From the NCBI RefSeq assembly GCF_014640075.1, contig NZ_BMGG01000003.1, positions 129,866 through 193,865 of the forward strand: a stretch of DNA of 64,000 nt, given 5' to 3'. The notes below the pieces were generated by a model, which searched no databases, was not told where the DNA came from, and saw only the letters and a list, made by a program, of their open reading frames with translations. Shown one piece after another: positions 52,772 through 61,145 of this stretch. Source of the DNA: Chelatococcus reniformis. GTDB taxonomy: Bacteria > Pseudomonadota > Alphaproteobacteria > Rhizobiales > Beijerinckiaceae. The translations under genes and the position numbers were made by a program. Positions within the stretch are counted from its first letter, which is position 1; each line of letters starts with the position of its first letter.

Positions 52772-54355
52772 ATGTGTCAGCCTGTGCGCAGCCCCCGCCG
52801 CCGCGGCGCGGGCCTCGCCGTCATCGCCGCCCTGGCGCTCGCCGCCGCCCCGGCGCAGGGCGCCGAGACCACGCCACCGCAGGCGTCCGCATTGCCGGTC
52901 CCGGACGGGCAGATCGACAAGGCCATCGCCCAGCTCGACGGCCTCGCCGCGCAGCTGATGGCCGAGACCGGCATCCCGGGCCTGGCCGTCGCCGTCGTCC
53001 GCGACGGGCGCACGGCCTACGCCAAGGGCTTCGGCGTGCGCAAAGCCGGCGAGCCGGCGAAAGTCGATGCAGATACGGTGTTCCAGATCGCTTCGCTGTC
53101 GAAGCCCGTCACCGGCACCATCGTCGCCCACGAGGTCGCCGCCGGGCGGGTGGCCTGGGACACGCCGGTGACGCTGCACCTGCCCTGGTTCAAGCTAAAG
53201 GATCCGTGGGTCACCACCCACGTCACCATCGCAGATCTGCTGAGCCACCGCTCGGGTCTGCCCGACCACGCCGGCGATGCGCTGGAGGACCTGGGCTTCA
53301 ACCAGCGGCAGGTGCTGGAGCGGCTCCGGCTGCTGCCGCTGGCGCCCTTCCGCATCAGCTACGCCTACACCAACTTCGGCTTCACCGCGGCCGCCGAGGC
53401 GGTGGCCGCCGCCGCCAAGACCGAATGGCCGGCGCTGGCCGAAGCCGCTCTCTACAAGCCGCTTGGCATGAACGCGACCAGCTCGCGCTTCGCCGACTTC
53501 GAAAAGCGACCGAACCGGGCGGTCGGGCACGTGCGCGTCGGCGGCGGCTGGCAGGCCCGGTATCAGCGCCAGCCCGACGCGCAGTCGCCCGCCGGCGGCG
53601 TCAGCTCCTCCGTCAACGATTTGGCGCGATGGATGGCGATGCTGCTCGCCAGCGGCACCTACGAGGGCCGCCAGATCATGCCGGCCAAGGCGCTGCTGCC
53701 GGCGATCACGGGGCAGATAATCTCGTCGCACTCCTTTGCCGCCGACGCCCGCCCGGGACTCTACGGCTTCGGTTTCAACGTCGGCTCATCGGCGGCCGGG
53801 CGTGTTGTGGTGAGTCACTCCGGGGGCTTTGCCCTGGGCGCCGGCACGCATGTCGCCATCATCCCGTCGCTCGGGGTCGGCATCGTCGTGCTCACCAACG
53901 CCCAGCCGATCGGGGCGGCCGAGACGCTGGCCTCGCAGTTCACCGATCTCGTACAGGTCGGCCGCATCGAGCGCGACTGGTTCACCGCCTATCAGCCGCT
54001 GATGCGGCCGCTCTATGCGCCCGTGGGCAGCGTGGCGGGCAAGCCGCGGCCCGCCAGGCCGGCCACCGCCGCGGCTCTGGCCAGATATGCCGGCGACTAT
54101 GCCAGCGGCTATTATGGCCCTGCGCAGGTGATGGCGCGCGATGACCGCCTGGTGTTGAAGCTCGGGCCGGCTGGCGCCACGTACCCGCTGAGCCACTGGG
54201 ACGGCAACGCTTTCACCTTCGTCCCGTCCAGCGAGAACCAGCCCGACGGCTCGGTCGCGCTGGCCACCTTCAAGGGTGACGGACGCACCGGCTTCCGCAC
54301 GCTGACGATCGACTACCTCGACGAGGAGGGGCTCGGCACCTTCGCCCGCAAATGA
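52772..54355 (+). CDS. serine beta-lactamase-like hydrolase (class C/PBP fold), periplasmic
   Basis: 527 residues from the ATG at 52772 with GGAG at -12. A signal peptide follows (SPRRRGAGLAVIAALALAAA, APAQGA). The SxxK nucleophile is Ser108-Leu-Ser-Lys111 in FQIASLSKPVTG. The YxN motif is in SYAYTNFGFTAAAE near 209. HSGG near 350 stands in the KTG position. A C-terminal domain of about 130 residues (from YAGDYASGYYGPAQVM) resembles the DUF3471-type domain of esterase/peptidase members. It may be an esterase, D-aminopeptidase or lactamase; which cannot be told. Confidence 0.82.
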   Translation: MCQPVRSPRRRGAGLAVIAALALAAAPAQGAETTPPQASALPVPDGQIDKAIAQLDGLAAQLMAETGIPGLAVAVVRDGRTAYAKGFGVRKAGEPAKVDADTVFQIASLSKPVTGTIVAHEVAAGRVAWDTPVTLHLPWFKLKDPWVTTHVTIADLLSHRSGLPDHAGDALEDLGFNQRQVLERLRLLPLAPFRISYAYTNFGFTAAAEAVAAAAKTEWPALAEAALYKPLGMNATSSRFADFEKRPNRAVGHVRVGGGWQARYQRQPDAQSPAGGVSSSVNDLARWMAMLLASGTYEGRQIMPAKALLPAITGQIISSHSFAADARPGLYGFGFNVGSSAAGRVVVSHSGGFALGAGTHVAIIPSLGVGIVVLTNAQPIGAAETLASQFTDLVQVGRIERDWFTAYQPLMRPLYAPVGSVAGKPRPARPATAAALARYAGDYASGYYGPAQVMARDDRLVLKLGPAGATYPLSHWDGNAFTFVPSSENQPDGSVALATFKGDGRTGFRTLTIDYLDEEGLGTFARK

Positions 54356-54386
54356 GAGCCCCCGCGGCACATACAGTCCGGGCCCT

Positions 54387-55487
54387 TCACGGGATGGCCG
54401 ACAGCAGAAGGAACACCGCGAAGATCACGAGGTGAACGGCGCCCTGCAAGACCGTGGTGCGGCCCGTGCCGAGCGTCAGCGTGCTGACGAACAAGGTCAG
54501 CGACAGCAGGGCGACGTTCTCGGTGATGAGGCCGAGCGTCAGCTTCGACTCCATCAACCATGAGACGACGGCGACCGTCGGGATGGTCAGTCCGATGCTG
54601 GCGATGGCCGACCCCAGCGCCAGGTTGATGCTGTTCTGCAAGCGGTTGCCCAGCGCGGCGCGGACCGCCGCAATGCCCTCGGGCAGCAGCACGACCGCGG
54701 CGATCACCACGCCGACGAAGGCCTGAGGCAGGCCCGCCGACGTGATGGCCGTATCGAGCGGATAGGACAGAAGCTTGGCCAGCAGCACCACGGCGGTGAG
54801 CGACACGAGCAGCAGCAAAGCGCTCGCCGCCGTGACGGGCGCCGTCGGTTTGATGACGTCGGATGCGTCGGCCGTATCGGACTCCGCATCGAGGAAATAG
54901 TCGCGGTGCCGGATCGTCTGGACGAAGACGAAGACGATGTAGAGGGCGAGCGAGACGGCGGCAACGAACAGCAGCTGAGGGACGGAGAATTCGGGCCCGG
55001 GCGTTGCCAGCGTGTAGTTCGGCATCACCAGCACCATCGTGGCGAGCACGCCGAGCACGCCGAGCGCCGCCGCGGCGCCGTGCAGTTGAAAGGACTGCTC
55101 GTGATGGCGCTGTCCACCAAGGATCAGACACATTCCGACGACGCCGTTCAGCACGATCATGACGGCCGAGAACACGGTATCGCGCGCCACCTGATCGGAC
55201 CCGGCGGCGCCCGACACCATGATCGAGACGATCAGCGCCACTTCGATGACGGTGACCGCGACCGCCAGCAGGATCGAGCCGAACGGCTCGCCGAGCTTCA
55301 GCGCCAAGACCTCGGCATGGTGGACCGCTGCGAACACCGCGCCCCCGAGCAGGACGGCGGCGAAGGTCAGCGCCAGTCCCGATGTCACGTCGAGGACGCC
55401 CGCGAACTTGGCGGCGAGCAGGGCACTCGCCGCAGCCGGCGCGAGCCAGGACCAGGCAGGGTTGGAGGCGTGCGTTTGATGCGGCAT
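54387..55487 (-). CDS. calcium/cation:proton antiporter (CaCA/ChaA-like)
   Basis: 366 residues, about 11 hydrophobic helices. The two alpha repeats of the CaCA superfamily are visible: GSILLAVAVTVIEVALIVSIMV near 92-113 with a Glu, and VVIAAVVLLPEGIAAVRAALGNRLQNSINLALGSAIASIGLTIP near 265-305, with PEG and GSA motifs. A hydrophilic acidic loop (DAESDTADASD) lies between. It should extrude Ca2+ or Na+/K+ in exchange for protons at the inner membrane. It is divergent from a two-component pair; the intergenic inverted repeat at 55551-55568 is a possible control site. Confidence 0.85.
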   Translation of the reverse strand: MPHQTHASNPAWSWLAPAAASALLAAKFAGVLDVTSGLALTFAAVLLGGAVFAAVHHAEVLALKLGEPFGSILLAVAVTVIEVALIVSIMVSGAAGSDQVARDTVFSAVMIVLNGVVGMCLILGGQRHHEQSFQLHGAAAALGVLGVLATMVLVMPNYTLATPGPEFSVPQLLFVAAVSLALYIVFVFVQTIRHRDYFLDAESDTADASDVIKPTAPVTAASALLLLVSLTAVVLLAKLLSYPLDTAITSAGLPQAFVGVVIAAVVLLPEGIAAVRAALGNRLQNSINLALGSAIASIGLTIPTVAVVSWLMESKLTLGLITENVALLSLTLFVSTLTLGTGRTTVLQGAVHLVIFAVFLLLSAIP

Positions 55488-55550
55488 CGGTCTCCTCGCG
55501 CTGCGTGTCGCTGGCCTTATGCCGTGCGGAGCCCGACACAGGCAACCGGC

Positions 55551-55568
55551 GAGCGTTCACAAACGCTC
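55551..55568. promoter_or_regulatory. inverted/direct repeat in the antiporter-response regulator divergent region
   Basis: GAGCGTT-CACA-AACGCTC is a perfect 7-bp inverted repeat, and it also reads as two near-direct repeats CGTTCACAAA and CGCTCACACA. OmpR-type regulators bind 10-bp-spaced direct repeats, so this is a candidate site for the adjacent regulator, 64 bp from the antiporter start. Another 200 bp to the regulator start shows no clear motif. Confidence 0.4.
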
Positions 55569-55771
55569 ACACACGAGGCCGAAAACACCCGACTTGAGCC
55601 GGATTTCCGCCTCAAAGCGGACGACATACCGGGCGACCTCGTCAGGAGTTGCTCCTTGTCGCTGCTCGCGGCCCGCACCGCTCTGCCCCTAACGCGCTGC
55701 CGTGGTCGTGTCGCATCCGCGTCGGGCGGCCGTTGCCCCCCAGCGCCTCGCCCGGGCCGGAGGGCTCACCT

Positions 55772-56479
55772 TTGACGTCCCCGCATGTCCTGGTGGTGGA
55801 GGATGACCGCGAGATCCGCACGCTCGTCGCGCGCTATCTCGGCGACAACGACTACCACGTGACGACCGCGCCCGACGGCAAGGACCTCGACCGGCAGATG
55901 GCCGACGACGCGCCCGATCTGATCATCCTGGACATCAATCTGCCGGGCGAGGACGGCCTCGGCATCTGCCGGAGCCTGCGCTCGCACTCCGATGTGCCGA
56001 TCATCATGCTGACGGCGAAGGGCGAGGACATCGACCGCATCCTCGGGCTGGAAATGGGCGCTGACGATTACGTGACCAAGCCGTTCAACCCGCGCGAGCT
56101 GCTGGCGCGCATTCGGGCGGTGCTGCGGCGGCGTCTCGACCAACCAGCGTCGCCCGACGCTAAGGTGCGCATCTTCGCCGGCTGGCGGCTCGACCTGGCG
56201 GCCCGCCATCTCACCAGCCCCGAGGGGGTGCGCACCCCGGTGACCGGGGCCGAGTTCGACCTGCTGCAGGCGCTGTGCGAGCAGCCGGGCCGCGTGCTGT
56301 CGCGCGAGCGGCTGCTGGAGATCACCCAGGGGCGCGCCATCGAAGCCTACGAGCGCAGCATCGACGTGCTCATCAGCCGCCTGCGTCGTAAGATCGAGGT
56401 CAATCCGCGCGACCCGGACTTCATCAAGACCATTCGCTCCGGGGGCTACCTGTTCACGCCGACCGTCGAGCGGCAATGA
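55772..56479 (+). CDS. OmpR-family response regulator
   Basis: 235 residues from a TTG at 55772 with GGAGGG at -10; no ATG suits the N-terminus TSPHVLVVEDD. The receiver has Asp54 in IILDINLPGEDG, the acidic pair VEDD near 10, and KPFNPRELL near 105. The winged helix includes VTGAEFDLLQALCEQPGRVLSRERLLE and RSIDVLISRLRRKIE. Its stop overlaps the sensor gene by four bases. The pair's order and sensor type resemble OmpR-EnvZ/RstAB-type systems. The divergent antiporter is a likely target. Confidence 0.92.
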   Translation: MTSPHVLVVEDDREIRTLVARYLGDNDYHVTTAPDGKDLDRQMADDAPDLIILDINLPGEDGLGICRSLRSHSDVPIIMLTAKGEDIDRILGLEMGADDYVTKPFNPRELLARIRAVLRRRLDQPASPDAKVRIFAGWRLDLAARHLTSPEGVRTPVTGAEFDLLQALCEQPGRVLSRERLLEITQGRAIEAYERSIDVLISRLRRKIEVNPRDPDFIKTIRSGGYLFTPTVERQ

Positions 56480-57801
56480 GGCTCCCGTTCGGATGGCCCA
56501 AGCGCATCGGCAGCCAGATCGCTCTGCTGCTGGTGGCCGCCATCGTCGTGTTCCACGTGTCGCTGCTGATGCTGCTGTGGGCCACGGCACCGCGCACGCG
56601 CCTGCATGTCCCGCCGGAGCTCGCCGCGGTCGCGACGGCAGCGGAGCTCATCGATGCGGCCCCGCCGGCGGCTCGCCAATCCATGGTCGCGGCCGTCAAT
56701 GCCAAGAGCGGCCTTTACGCCATCGCCCTTGGCGGCCGCGAGGCGGTCCCGGCGCGCGAGGTGAACAGGGCTCCGCCGCCGCAGCAGCGCGCTCTGCGGG
56801 AAATGCTCGGGCCCGGATTCCAGGTCGTCGCGCTCGAGCCGCGTCCCGGCCTGCCGTACCGCGGGCCGCAGTTCGCCATCACGCTGCGGGATGAAAGCGT
56901 CATCACGGTCAGCGCCGGCATCCGCGTCGACCGGCCGCCCATGCGGCCATGGTCCGGCGCCGTCGTCGCCACGGTGCTCTTCCTGGCGATCAACCTCGCG
57001 TTCCTGTCGGTCTGGGCCTGGCGCCTGCTGGCGCAGCCGCTGCGCCGCTTCGCGGACGCGGCGGAGAGCTTCTCGATCAATGGCGACCAGCCGCCCCTGC
57101 CGGAACGTGGGCCGCTGGAGATCCGCAGCGCGGCCCGTGCGCTCAACAGCATGCACGAACGCATCCGCACCATGGTGACGGAGCGCACGCGCATGCTGGC
57201 GGCCGTTGGCCACGATCTGCGCACGCCCATTACGCGGCTGCGCCTGCGGCTCGAATTCATCGCCGAGCAGGACGTGCGCGAAGCAATGGAGCGGGACCTG
57301 GCCCAGATGGACGCCATGGTTCATGCCGCGCTGTCCTATCTGCGCGAAGGCCGCTCGCCGGCGCGCACCCGGGTCGACATCTCCAATCTGATCGAGACCG
57401 TCACTGACCAGTTTGCCGACATGGGCTACACGGTCGGCTTCGCCGGCCCCGGCCAAGTCGTGGCGCTCGCCGACCCCGACGCGCTGCACCGGGCGGTGAC
57501 CAACCTGGTCCAGAACGCGGTCCGATTTGCCGACCTCACCCGAGTCGACCTCGAGGCGGACGGTACCCGCGTCACCATCGCGGTCGTGGACGACGGCCCG
57601 GGCATCCCCGCCGAGGACATGGAGCGATTGCTGGAGCCCTTCGCCCGCGGCGACGAAGCGAGATCGCGGAACGAGCCGACCGGCTTCGGCCTCGGCCTGC
57701 CCATCGCCAAGACCGTCGCGGAAAGCCACGGGGGCACGCTGACGTTGCTCGGCCGCCGGCCGCGGGGCCTGGAGGCGCGCCTCACCTTTCCGCAATGCTG
57801 A
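56476..57801 (+). CDS. EnvZ-like sensor histidine kinase
   Basis: 441 residues; the ATG overlaps the regulator stop (ATGA). Helix 1 is at about 14-36, a periplasmic region of about 125 residues follows, and helix 2 is at about 161-180, then HAMP. The phosphoacceptor His246 is in AAVGHDLRTPITRLRLRLEF, the EnvZ-type H-box. The ATPase has NLVQNAVRFA, DDGPGIP and TGFGLGLPIAKTVAESHGG. The periplasmic segment (AAPPAARQSMVAAVNAKSGL) resembles EnvZ/RstB-like sensors weakly. The signal is unknown. Confidence 0.93.
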   Translation: MRLPFGWPKRIGSQIALLLVAAIVVFHVSLLMLLWATAPRTRLHVPPELAAVATAAELIDAAPPAARQSMVAAVNAKSGLYAIALGGREAVPAREVNRAPPPQQRALREMLGPGFQVVALEPRPGLPYRGPQFAITLRDESVITVSAGIRVDRPPMRPWSGAVVATVLFLAINLAFLSVWAWRLLAQPLRRFADAAESFSINGDQPPLPERGPLEIRSAARALNSMHERIRTMVTERTRMLAAVGHDLRTPITRLRLRLEFIAEQDVREAMERDLAQMDAMVHAALSYLREGRSPARTRVDISNLIETVTDQFADMGYTVGFAGPGQVVALADPDALHRAVTNLVQNAVRFADLTRVDLEADGTRVTIAVVDDGPGIPAEDMERLLEPFARGDEARSRNEPTGFGLGLPIAKTVAESHGGTLTLLGRRPRGLEARLTFPQC

Positions 57802-58495
57802 ACGCGCCCACGGCACGGCTCGCACCATCGTGGCCGCCGTCCGGGCACGTATTTCTGCTAATCAAAGCAGCTTCGGAAAGATCTATTCTTGAATTTATGG
57901 CCGATAGGACCAAATCCGGCCATGGCGACGCGGAAGCGAGGAGCTTCTTCGACACGTCATGGCCGCGCCTGACCCGACCGTCCACCGACTTGCGAGAGCC
58001 AAAACTTGCCCTATGCGGGACCGGAAGGGACAACTTGCACTCCAGCAACATTGGGACAACGTTCGGCCATCTTGCGGCTCGGAGCACGAGCGACAACCGC
58101 GACCTCGACAGAAGAGGTCGCAGATGGACGCCGGAGCTTCACGGTCACGTGGCCCACAGCCTCACGACGCGCTCGTCGAAGCCCGTCGCTTCGAGCGGCT
58201 CGATGCGCCGGGCAAGACCCTGCCGCGAAGCCCTTCACGTGGGCGGCGGAAAGCAGCCGCCCACGTCGGTTCGGGACTGCGCACGATCGGCACGACCGTC
58301 ATTGCGTGCCTGCTGCCGGCGGGGTCGGCGTGCCCGCTTCCGAAAGGCTCCAGCTGGATCGGGCCGGAGCGGTGCCCCGGCGAAGCGCCTCCGGATGCTA
58401 GCCGTCGGCTAGCTCCAACGTCTCTGCCTTCGACGTCTGCATTCAACCGTCTGCCGGACGTGATCCGGTCACCAGCCAACGGACAAAGGTCCTTC
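57802..58495. other. 694-bp region without a recognised gene, upstream of lpxD
   Basis: A degenerate REP-like pair occupies about 57897-57982. The rest reads in no frame as a known protein. Two hairpins are notable: ACGTGGGCGGC/GCCGCCCACGT (58237-58247/58256-58266, perfect 11 bp) and GCTAGCC/GGCTAGC (58397-58403/58407-58413, perfect 7 bp). No tRNA-like folding was seen. It may be a decayed gene or a long leader for lpxD. Confidence 0.4.
57897..57982. repeat. degenerate REP-like pair
   Basis: ATGGCCGATAGGACCAAATC with CGGCCATGG and, about 50 bp on, GTCATGGCCGCGCCTGACCC with CGACCGTCCACC. These are diverged copies of the paired element at 27789-27885 and 63431-63522. Confidence 0.55.
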
Positions 58496-59536
58496 ATGCG
58501 AACCTCCCAATTCCACGGCATTCCCCTGTCGCTGCAGGAGGTCGCCCATATCGCCCGGGCGCCGGTTCCGATGGGCGCCGACACGGCGCTCGAGATCAGC
58601 GGGGCGGCTGCCGTGGAGCGCGCAGGGATCAACGACATCGCCTATGTCAGCAGTCATTTGTACGCCCCGGCACTCGCGGTCACGCGCGCCTCCGCCTGCC
58701 TGGTGGCGGCGCGGTTCGCCAATCTCGTGCCCGCCGCAACGATCGCTCTGGTCTGTGACGACCCCTACGGCTCATTCGCCGACGTGTTGGCGCGCATCTA
58801 TCCGGAAGCATCGCGGCCGACGCTGATCCTGGGCGAGCGCGGCCTGTCGGCCGGCGCCACCATCCATCCGACAGCTAAGATCGGCCAGCACTGCACGGTG
58901 GAAACCGGAGCGATCATCGGCGCCAACGCGTCGCTCGGATCGGGCGTCACCGTCGGCGCCGGAGCCATCATCGGTCCCGGGGTGATCGTGGGTGACGACT
59001 GCGCCATCGCGGCCGGCGCCTCGATCGTTCACGCCGTTCTCGGAGCACGGGTGATCATCCACTCGGGCGCCCGTCTCGGCCAGGATGGCTTCGGCTACGC
59101 CAGCTCCCGCCGGGGCCACGCCAAAGTCGCTCAGGTCGGTCTGGTCATCCTGGGCGACGACGTGGAGATCGGCGCAAACTCCTGCATCGACCGAGGCAGC
59201 GGCCGCGACACGATGGTCGGCGACGGAACCAAGATCGATAACCTCGTCCATATCGCCCACAATGTCGTGATCGGCAGACACTGCATGGTAGTGGCCCAGG
59301 TCGGCATTGCCGGGTCGACGACGGTCGGCGACTTCGCCGCCATCGGCGGCCAGAGCGCCATCGCCGGACATCTCAATCTGGGCGCAGGCGCTCAGATCGC
59401 GGCCGCCAGCGGCGTCATGCATGACGTGCCGGACGGCGCCCGCTGGGGCGGGCTTCCCGCCCGTCCGATCCGCGAGTTCTTTCGCGAGCACACATGGCTT
59501 CGCCAGTTCGCGGCGCGCCGCGAACGCGTCCAATGA
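58496..59536 (+). CDS. lpxD: UDP-3-O-acylglucosamine N-acyltransferase (LpxD)
   Basis: 346 residues from the ATG at 58496. An N-terminal uridine-binding domain at about 1-110 (FHGIPLSLQEVAHIA, then ISGAAAVERAGINDIAYVS). The left-handed beta helix of hexapeptide repeats follows (IHPTAKIGQHCTVETGAIIG, onward to about 310). The catalytic His is in NLVHIAHNVVIG near 248, and GQDGFGY near 199 is the LpxD signature. It adds the 3-hydroxyacyl chain to the 2-amino group of UDP-glucosamine in lipid A synthesis. No lpxA/fabZ/bamA neighbours are present, so it may be an extra copy. Confidence 0.93.
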   Translation: MRTSQFHGIPLSLQEVAHIARAPVPMGADTALEISGAAAVERAGINDIAYVSSHLYAPALAVTRASACLVAARFANLVPAATIALVCDDPYGSFADVLARIYPEASRPTLILGERGLSAGATIHPTAKIGQHCTVETGAIIGANASLGSGVTVGAGAIIGPGVIVGDDCAIAAGASIVHAVLGARVIIHSGARLGQDGFGYASSRRGHAKVAQVGLVILGDDVEIGANSCIDRGSGRDTMVGDGTKIDNLVHIAHNVVIGRHCMVVAQVGIAGSTTVGDFAAIGGQSAIAGHLNLGAGAQIAAASGVMHDVPDGARWGGLPARPIREFFREHTWLRQFAARRERVQ

Positions 59537-59553
59537 ACAGGTGAGCTCCGCAA

Positions 59554-60327
59554 GTGGCCGAAACGACCCGCAAGCCGGCGTGCCTCCGATGGCGCTCGCT
59601 GCCGGTGCGACGGACCTTGGCGCGCCTGGCTTTGGCACTGGCGATCTTGACGGCGGCAGGCGCGGGCCTGGCCGTCTGGACGATGCTGGCGCGCCCGGCG
59701 CCAGACCCCACTTTCAGCCGCCTGGTGAAGATCCGCTCGGCGGCGATCAAGGCCCAGATCGGCCAGATCTTCGGCGGCTACATCCTCGTCATTGGTGACT
59801 CCCACGTGGAACGGCTGTTCCTGCCGTCGCTCTGCGGGGTTCCGGTCGTGAACGCCGGCCTCAGCGGCGCCGGCGCCGCTGATCTGACGAATTTGGCCGC
59901 CACCCTGGCGGAGGTGCGGCACCCCTCGGCCATCGTCGCCAGCTTCGGCACCAACAATTTGCTGGCAGCCGAGGGAAGGCCGGCGGCCAGCACCCACTTT
60001 GCCGGGCAGGCCGTGGACCTGGTCCAGAAGCTGAGCGCACTCTCGACGGACGTGCTGGTCACCGATCTACCGCCGATGAAGCCGATGTACTCGCTCGTCT
60101 CCGCCGAAACGATCCATGACTACGACCGGGCCCTGGAGGCGGTTTGCGCGGCGGCCGGCTGCCGCTTCGTCCGTCTGTTCGAGGCCGCCGGCGACCGCTC
60201 TGCCGCGGCCGTCGCGCTCGAGCCCGACGGCGTGCACCTCACCAATTATCGCCAGGTCTATGCGGGCGCGCAGGCCGACCTCTGCCCGCCGCGGAGCGAG
60301 CTGCGGAACCGGCGCCGCGGACTGTAG
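59554..60327 (+). CDS. SGNH/GDSL-type hydrolase with N-terminal membrane anchor
   Basis: 257 residues from a GTG at 59554; upstream GAGCTCCG is a weak ribosome site. A membrane helix is at about 24-46 (LARLALALAILTAAGAGLAV). The Block I nucleophile is ILVIGDSHVERLF near 85 (Ser in GDSH), Block II Gly in GLSGAGA, Block III Asn in ASFGTNN near 135, and Block V Asp/His in LEPDGVHLTNYRQVY near 225. All four SGNH positions are kept. It lies 17 bp after lpxD, so a role on acylated surface polysaccharide is reasonable, but not proven. Confidence 0.83.
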   Translation: MAETTRKPACLRWRSLPVRRTLARLALALAILTAAGAGLAVWTMLARPAPDPTFSRLVKIRSAAIKAQIGQIFGGYILVIGDSHVERLFLPSLCGVPVVNAGLSGAGAADLTNLAATLAEVRHPSAIVASFGTNNLLAAEGRPAASTHFAGQAVDLVQKLSALSTDVLVTDLPPMKPMYSLVSAETIHDYDRALEAVCAAAGCRFVRLFEAAGDRSAAAVALEPDGVHLTNYRQVYAGAQADLCPPRSELRNRRRGL

Positions 60328-60352
60328 CTGCGGGGCTGGCGTCGCCCCCACG

Positions 60353-61057
60353 TCACGCCTTGGCGGCGCGTCGCGCGCGCGGCGAGCGCCCCCGCCCGTC
60401 GGGAGCGGCACCGTCCGCCTCGACGCGGACGATCGCTTCGACCAGGGCTGCAAGGCGCGGCACCAGATCGGCATCGTCGAGCCCACACGGGCCGGGATCG
60501 TTCAGCACGATGTTGACGAGGATGCCGAACATCGCCTGAAAGGCGAAGCCGACGGTGCGGGTCTTGGCCGCCCGCCGCCCCGGCCCAAGGCGCGCCAGCA
60601 TGTCGGGCGTGCTGACGACCACGAAGACGCGGCCGAGCTCCTTGAAGGCGCTCCAGCGCTCCGGACGAGAGCTGTGCCGCAGCGCGGCCCGTGCCACCCC
60701 CTCGTGCTCCCGGAACCACCCCGCCGCGTGCTCCGCCAGCAGCCGGCAGAGCTCGGCGAGATCCGTTTGCGCTAGCGCGCCCGATGCGCGCAGCGCCACG
60801 TAGCGCGCCTGGCCGCGCCGGATGGCGATGACCTGCAAGGCATTGAAATAGGCGTCCTTGCTCTCGAAGCGACCGTAGAACGAGCCGACCGTCACGCCGA
60901 CCTCAGCCGTCAGGTCGACGATCGAGAGATCCTCCAGATGGCGGGTCCGCAGCAGCTGCTCACCGGCCTTGAGCAGCGCTTCCATGGTCTCCCGGCTACG
61001 GCTCTGGCGTGACGGGGTCACGCCGGGCAGGTCGAGACTGAACAGGTCGTCGGTCAT
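60353..61057 (-). CDS. TetR/AcrR family transcriptional regulator
   Basis: 234 residues from the ATG at 61057. The helix-turn-helix is at about 17-65: QSRSRETMEALLKAGEQLLR, HLEDLSIVDLTAEVGVTVGS, FYGRFESKDAYFNAL. The C-terminal ligand domain contains AMFGILVNIVLNDPGPCGL and ends with a basic tail. It is divergent from the arylsulfatase by 88 bp, and the palindromes at 61087-61108 lie between them. This regulator probably represses the sulfatase and the MFS gene downstream. The effector is unknown. Confidence 0.9.
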   Translation of the reverse strand: MTDDLFSLDLPGVTPSRQSRSRETMEALLKAGEQLLRTRHLEDLSIVDLTAEVGVTVGSFYGRFESKDAYFNALQVIAIRRGQARYVALRASGALAQTDLAELCRLLAEHAAGWFREHEGVARAALRHSSRPERWSAFKELGRVFVVVSTPDMLARLGPGRRAAKTRTVGFAFQAMFGILVNIVLNDPGPCGLDDADLVPRLAALVEAIVRVEADGAAPDGRGRSPRARRAAKA

Positions 61058-61086
61058 GGCTACGCTCTTGTCCGCGGGTTGTGCTG

Positions 61087-61108
61087 TATGATAATCATAA
61101 TTCGAATT
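61087..61108. promoter_or_regulatory. palindromes TATGATAATCATA and AATTCGAATT in the TetR-sulfatase spacer
   Basis: TATGAT-A-ATCATA (61087-61099) is a perfect inverted repeat with a central A. It runs into a second perfect palindrome, AATTCGAATT (61099-61108). This AT-rich block is unlike its GC-rich surroundings and may contain both promoter elements and the TetR operator. Confidence 0.5.
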
Positions 61109-61145
61109 CTATATAGGGCACATCGGCGCCCAGAAGGGAGGACGC

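Noticed and set aside
57959-58495. 179-residue N-terminal extension of LpxD
   Set aside because: The extension has no homology-like pattern, while LpxD proteins begin about where the ATG at 58496 starts. The extra frame crosses repeats and hairpins.
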